Below are positions 60,437-64,000 of a stretch of 64,000 nt of DNA, in pieces. Each line of letters starts with the position of its first letter. Within the stretch, counting starts at the first letter, position 1. The position numbers and the translations under genes were made by a program. The stretch comes from Ruminococcus sp. (GTDB lineage Bacteria > Bacillota > Clostridia > Oscillospirales > Acutalibacteraceae). The notes under the pieces were generated by a model. It saw only the letters and a list, made by a program, of their open reading frames with translations, was not told the origin of the DNA and did no database searches. The stretch covers positions 1 through 64,000 of the forward strand of contig JAFRDE010000018.1 of assembly GCA_017403985.1 (NCBI GenBank). The letters run 5' to 3'.

Positions 60437-61531
60437 TCATTTATTTCCATTGTCCGAAGGAGCATCCTGCTGCGGCTTCCCGATCCATTGTGCGTAGGGA
60501 GGCTGAGCGGGCTGTACCGGTTGTGCATAGGGAGGCTGAGCGGGCTGCACCGGCTGAGCGAATGGCTGATTACCCTGTGTCGGCTGATTCATGGACTGAT
60601 TCATGGGTTGATTGGGATGAACCGGCTGAGCGTACTGAACGGGACGGGGCGGAGCATAAAAATACATCGCGTATTCCGGCATCGTACTGACGTACGGGAT
60701 CGCCTGAGGATACTTTCTCAGCACCATATCCATGCTCAGATAACTGTTGCGCGTATCCTTCTTTGACAGCTTTGAAACGTTGCGGAAGCAAACGAAATAC
60801 AACAGTCCAAGGAACAGGAAGAATAGGACGATATAGATCCAGCTGTCCATAAACGCACAGAAATCATAGAAGCCGTGAGCGATCACCGGAGCGAACAGGC
60901 TCAGCGCCAGCAGACCGCCGGAGGCGAAGTTGGATTCTCCGGGAGGGATGATCCCGTTTTGGCGCAGATGTTTTTCCAGCTGTCCCGCCTTATGCGTGAG
61001 AAACCATCGGCTGTAGAAATAGCCCATGATAACACCGAAGAAACAGTGGGCGGGAACGGCGGTGAGCATGCGCATGATCGCGTTGCCGATACCGTTCTGG
61101 AAAACATAGATAATGTTTTCGGCTGCGGCAAACCCCAGCGATACGAACACGGAATAAACGACGCCGTCGAACAGGCAGTTAAAGTTCCTGTTTTTATGCG
61201 TCACAATGAACATAAAGAACCATTTGCAGCCCTCTTCCACCAGAGCGATACAGACAAAGGTATAGATCAGATAGTAGAAGAATTTTGTTATTTCGGAATA
61301 GAAATAGGGATCTCCGCTCGAAAAAACGCCGAAGAACGCCGCGTTCAATAATGCTTTCATCAGCATTTCCAAAAGAAAAGCGGGAATAATCGAACCGACG
61401 CCGAGGAAAAACAGTCCGATCAACAGACCGATCGGCTCCTTTTCAACACGATCCATTTTGTAGATATAAAACATCAATCCCGCCGCCGGCAACAGCGCCA
61501 GAACCGCCATCAATATACTGCTTGTGCTCAT
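60437..61531 (-). CDS. PrsW-family intramembrane protease with Gln/Pro-rich tail
   Basis: About 364 residues from ATG 61531 with GAGG upstream. Seven or eight membrane helices carry the PrsW motifs: ALVEEGCKWFF (EExxK), FAAAENIIYV, AHCFFGVIMGYF and APVIAHGFYDF. PrsW cuts anti-sigma factors after a first cleavage and so switches on extracytoplasmic sigma factors. The C-terminal tail (about 310-364) is rich in Pro, Gln and Tyr with repeats of PVQPAQPPYAQ, similar in style to the cytoplasmic tail of the HtrA protease at 42 kb. No anti-sigma gene is nearby. It follows gatB on the same strand beyond a hairpin. Confidence 0.87.
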   Translation of the reverse strand: MSTSSILMAVLALLPAAGLMFYIYKMDRVEKEPIGLLIGLFFLGVGSIIPAFLLEMLMKALLNAAFFGVFSSGDPYFYSEITKFFYYLIYTFVCIALVEEGCKWFFMFIVTHKNRNFNCLFDGVVYSVFVSLGFAAAENIIYVFQNGIGNAIMRMLTAVPAHCFFGVIMGYFYSRWFLTHKAGQLEKHLRQNGIIPPGESNFASGGLLALSLFAPVIAHGFYDFCAFMDSWIYIVLFFLFLGLLYFVCFRNVSKLSKKDTRNSYLSMDMVLRKYPQAIPYVSTMPEYAMYFYAPPRPVQYAQPVHPNQPMNQSMNQPTQGNQPFAQPVQPAQPPYAQPVQPAQPPYAQWIGKPQQDAPSDNGNK

Positions 61532-61561
61532 TTTGTTTTCCTCTTTTAAAATTGATGATAC

Positions 61562-61588
61562 AGCCCCGAACATTTTTGTCCGGGGCTT
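61562..61588 (-). terminator. Hairpin between gatB and the PrsW-like gene
   Basis: AGCCCCGGACA pairs with TGTTCGGGGCT (one G-T pair) over AAAA on the minus strand. No T run follows, so termination is uncertain; it may act as a weak or processing hairpin. Confidence 0.5.
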
Positions 61589-61605
61589 TGCGATACATAT
61601 CCTGT

Positions 61606-63018
61606 TTATCCGATCAATTCTTTGAGCTTTGCGATAACCGTAGGCGCGTCGGCGCGTCCGCGACTCTGCTTCATGACATTGCCGAGTACCGCCATCAGCG
61701 CCTTTTCCTTGCCGTTCTTGAAGTCGGCGACTGCGGCGGGCATCGCCTCGATCGCCTTCTTGCACATATCGACAAGCGTCGCGTCGTCAAGTCCCGCCAT
61801 ATCCGATTCGCTGACGAACTCGGTCACGGGCTTGCCGGTATCGAGCATCTTTTCCAGCGCCGTCTTGGCGAGGTTATTCTTGAGCTTGCCGCTCTCTAAG
61901 AGCTTGCACAGTTCGTTGAGCTGTTCGGGCGTGGTCTTGATATCCAGCGCTTCCTTGTCCGCTTCTGTTTCCAGTCTGCGGAAGATCTGACCGATGATGA
62001 AGTTCGACGCGGTCTTGGGGGATTTCAAACCCTTGGACGCTTTGTCGAAAAACTCGGAAATACTGCGGTACTTCGTCAGCTGGGCGGCGTCCTTTTCGGG
62101 GATGCCGTACTCCTCGGTATAGCGCGCGTACTTCTGATCCGGTAGCTCGGGGAGGCGGGAGCGCAGTTCCTCTATCTTCTCTTTCGGGGTGCTGATCGTG
62201 ACCAGATCGGGCTCGCGGAAATAGCGATAGTCGTGCGCGTCCTCTTTGCTTCTCATGGAAGAAGTCGTGCCGGTCGCGTCGTCATAGCGCAGGGTCTCCT
62301 GCACCACTTCGCCGCCGTTCTCGATCAGGTCGACCTGACGCTCAAATTCATATTCCATCGCCTTCGCGATATTGGTGATGGAGTTCATGTTCTTGATCTC
62401 GGTACGGGTGCCGAGCTTCTCGCTGCCCTCGGGACGGACGGAGATATTCACGTCGCAGCGCATGGAGCCCTCCTGCATGCGGCAGTCGGAGATACCGATA
62501 TAGCGCATGGTCTGCTGGAGCTTTTCGACATACTCCTTGGCTTCGTCGATAGAGCGGAAATCGGGCTCGGTGACGATCTCGATCAGCGGCACGCCGCCGC
62601 GGTTGTAGTCGACATAGGTGTCACCGTGGTTGTGGATCAGCTTGCCCGCGTCCTCCTCGATATGGATGCGAAGGATTCTGATTTTTCTGCCGTTGGAAAG
62701 CTGAATGTAGCCGTGCTCGCACAGCGGCTTGTCATACTGGCTGATCTGATACGCCTTCGGCAGGTCGGGATAGCAGTAGTTTTTTCTGTCCATCTTGGCG
62801 ATCTCGGCGATCTCACAGTTGGTCGCGAGACCTGCCATGATCGCGTACTCCACCACGCGCTCATTAAGATTCGGGAGCGTACCGGGCAAGCCGATACACA
62901 CGGGACAGCAGTGGGTGTTGGGGTCGCCGCCGAATTTGGTGGTGCAGGAGCAGAAGATCTTGGTGTTCGTCTGTAATTCTACATGGGTCTCAAAGCCCGC
63001 TACTAATTCGTATTTCAC
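61606..63018 (-). CDS. gatB: Asp-tRNA(Asn)/Glu-tRNA(Gln) amidotransferase subunit B
   Basis: Subunit B activates and holds the mischarged tRNA during transamidation to Gln-tRNA or Asn-tRNA. 470 residues from GTG 63018, which overlaps the gatA stop by 4 nt (GTGA); a longer start at GTG 63033 is less likely. The cradle domain has ETHVELQTNTKIFCSC, zinc cysteines CCPVCIGLPG, NRGGVPLIEIVTEPDF and MRCDVNISVRP; the C-terminal YqeY-like tail (about 325-470) is complete. Cotranscribed with gatA. Confidence 0.97.
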   Translation of the reverse strand: MKYELVAGFETHVELQTNTKIFCSCTTKFGGDPNTHCCPVCIGLPGTLPNLNERVVEYAIMAGLATNCEIAEIAKMDRKNYCYPDLPKAYQISQYDKPLCEHGYIQLSNGRKIRILRIHIEEDAGKLIHNHGDTYVDYNRGGVPLIEIVTEPDFRSIDEAKEYVEKLQQTMRYIGISDCRMQEGSMRCDVNISVRPEGSEKLGTRTEIKNMNSITNIAKAMEYEFERQVDLIENGGEVVQETLRYDDATGTTSSMRSKEDAHDYRYFREPDLVTISTPKEKIEELRSRLPELPDQKYARYTEEYGIPEKDAAQLTKYRSISEFFDKASKGLKSPKTASNFIIGQIFRRLETEADKEALDIKTTPEQLNELCKLLESGKLKNNLAKTALEKMLDTGKPVTEFVSESDMAGLDDATLVDMCKKAIEAMPAAVADFKNGKEKALMAVLGNVMKQSRGRADAPTVIAKLKELIG

Positions 63019-64000
63019 AGCTTGACACCCCACTTCGTATCTATAAATTTATTCTCAGCCTGCTCGTATTGGTAGGCGAGGTTGAGGATGGTTTTTTCGT
63101 CGAACTTCTTGCCGATGAGCTGCATACCGATAGGCAGACCTTCGCTGTCAGCGCCGCAGGGGATGGACACGCCGGGGAGTCCCGCCGTGTTGACCGGTAC
63201 GGTGCAGATGTCGGAGAGGTACTGTTCGATCTGGTCGGTCTCTTCACCGAAGAGATAGCCGTTTTTGAATGCCGTCACGGGAGCTGTGGGCGCTAAGATG
63301 GCGTCGCAGCTCAGGAAGGCGCGGTCGAACGCCTCGACGATCGCGCCGCGCAGGTTGACCGCCTTTTTATAATACGCGTCGTAGTAGCCCGCCGAGAGCA
63401 CATAGGTGCCCATCAGGATACGGCGCTGAACCTCTTTGCCGAAGCCCTCGGAGCGGGTGCGGCAGATCATGTCGTGCGTGCCGATGTAATGCTCTGCCTT
63501 GAAGCCGTAGCGGATGCCGTCGTAGCGTCCGAGGTTGGAGGAAGCCTCCGCCATCGCGAGAATATAGTAGCAGGGCAGGGCGAATTTCAGTTCAGGGAAG
63601 TCGAAATACACGATCTCGGCGCCCATATCCTCATAGGCTTTCGCCGCGTCCAAAACCGCCTGCTTGACGTCCTCACGGACGCCGTCGAGGTACTGGTTCG
63701 CGATACCGATCTTCTTGCCTTTGATATCATCATACAGGGTCGGGAGCGTCGGCTCACTGCCCTGTGAGGTGGAATCTCTCTCGTCGTATTTCGCAATCGC
63801 GTCAAAGACGATCGCCGCGTCCTCCACATCGTGAGTGATCGGACCGATCTGGTCAAAGGAGGAAGCGTAGGCGATCAGGCCGTAACGCGATACCGCGCCG
63901 TAGGTGGGCTTGAGTCCGACGATACCGCAGAAGGATGCGGGCTGACGGATGGAGCCGCCGGTGTCGGAACCCAGACCGTAGACGGCAAGATTGCCGCCGA
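63015..64000 (-). CDS. gatA: Asp-tRNA(Asn)/Glu-tRNA(Gln) amidotransferase subunit A, N-terminal part beyond the window
   Basis: Amidase subunit that releases ammonia from glutamine for GatB. The frame is open to the right edge, giving about 328 C-terminal residues; the start lies outside. The amidase signature GSDTGGSIRQPASFCGIVGLKPTYG (residues encoded near 63880-63960) carries the cis-Ser and nucleophile Ser regions, followed by VSRYGLIAYASSFDQIGP. The C-terminal end GLPIGMQLIGKKFDEKTIL is normal. gatC is expected upstream, outside the window. Confidence 0.96.
   Translation of the reverse strand, partial: GGNLAVYGLGSDTGGSIRQPASFCGIVGLKPTYGAVSRYGLIAYASSFDQIGPITHDVEDAAIVFDAIAKYDERDSTSQGSEPTLPTLYDDIKGKKIGIANQYLDGVREDVKQAVLDAAKAYEDMGAEIVYFDFPELKFALPCYYILAMAEASSNLGRYDGIRYGFKAEHYIGTHDMICRTRSEGFGKEVQRRILMGTYVLSAGYYDAYYKKAVNLRGAIVEAFDRAFLSCDAILAPTAPVTAFKNGYLFGEETDQIEQYLSDICTVPVNTAGLPGVSIPCGADSEGLPIGMQLIGKKFDEKTILNLAYQYEQAENKFIDTKWGVKL

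Overview
The window reads as chromosomal DNA of an anaerobic, endospore-forming, Gram-positive gut bacterium of the Clostridia, most like Ruminococcus and relatives (Oscillospirales). The evidence is a dockerin protein with Thr-Gln-Ala-Pro linkers, sporulation genes (spoVAC, spoIIID, spoIVA, sipL), a class B sortase, a sodium-pump decarboxylase, a bifunctional aldehyde/alcohol dehydrogenase behind a perfect Rex box, a reverse rubrerythrin, GatAB, and moderately GC-rich coding DNA. No rRNA, tRNA, phage, transposase or CRISPR array was seen. Two genes run off the window: the dockerin protein at the left and gatA at the right.

Layout. 1-9.6 kb: partial dockerin protein, then rpoC and rpoB on the minus strand with their own promoter. 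9.6-18.5 kb: birA, a lone spoVAC, nifS-thiI for tRNA thiolation, a sortase with an unusual N-terminal domain, a small protein that looks related to that domain, and htpG under a CIRCE/HrcA operator. 18.8-26.9 kb, minus strand: serC-serA, M18 aminopeptidase, lytic transglycosylase, a fused threonylcarbamoyl-AMP synthase/dephospho-CoA kinase, prfA and a DUF951 protein. 27-34.5 kb: a sulfatase-fold membrane protein that has lost metal ligands, the operon nagB - GlmU-like acetyltransferase - glmM, and a two-TIR protein. 34.6-44 kb: envelope-sugar genes (galE, nucleotide-sugar dehydratase, DegT aminotransferase), spoIIID, a two-component system and an HtrA-type protease. 44-53.6 kb: sirtuin, oadB/oadG, spoIVA with sipL, a lipoprotein, rubrerythrin, an amidase and an LUD protein. 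53.7-64 kb: two rRNA methyltransferases, adhE with a small kinase, a FlK-like thioesterase, a PrsW-like protease, gatB and partial gatA.

The most interesting point lies at 32.5-32.8 kb. The minus strand carries a near-complete glmS ribozyme core behind a good promoter, but the first gene downstream is nagB, not glmS. The transcript continues into a GlmU-type acetyltransferase and glmM. Read together, this suggests a GlmS-independent hexosamine pathway in which NagB works in the aminating direction and is repressed by its product through ribozyme self-cleavage.

A second theme is repeats. At least 17 intergenic sites carry parts of one palindromic element whose arms are short tandem heptamers that differ between copies but usually match within a copy. 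Other small palindromes also occur, one of them inserted in frame inside birA. Coordinates of repeats and hairpins were read by eye and may be off by a few bases.
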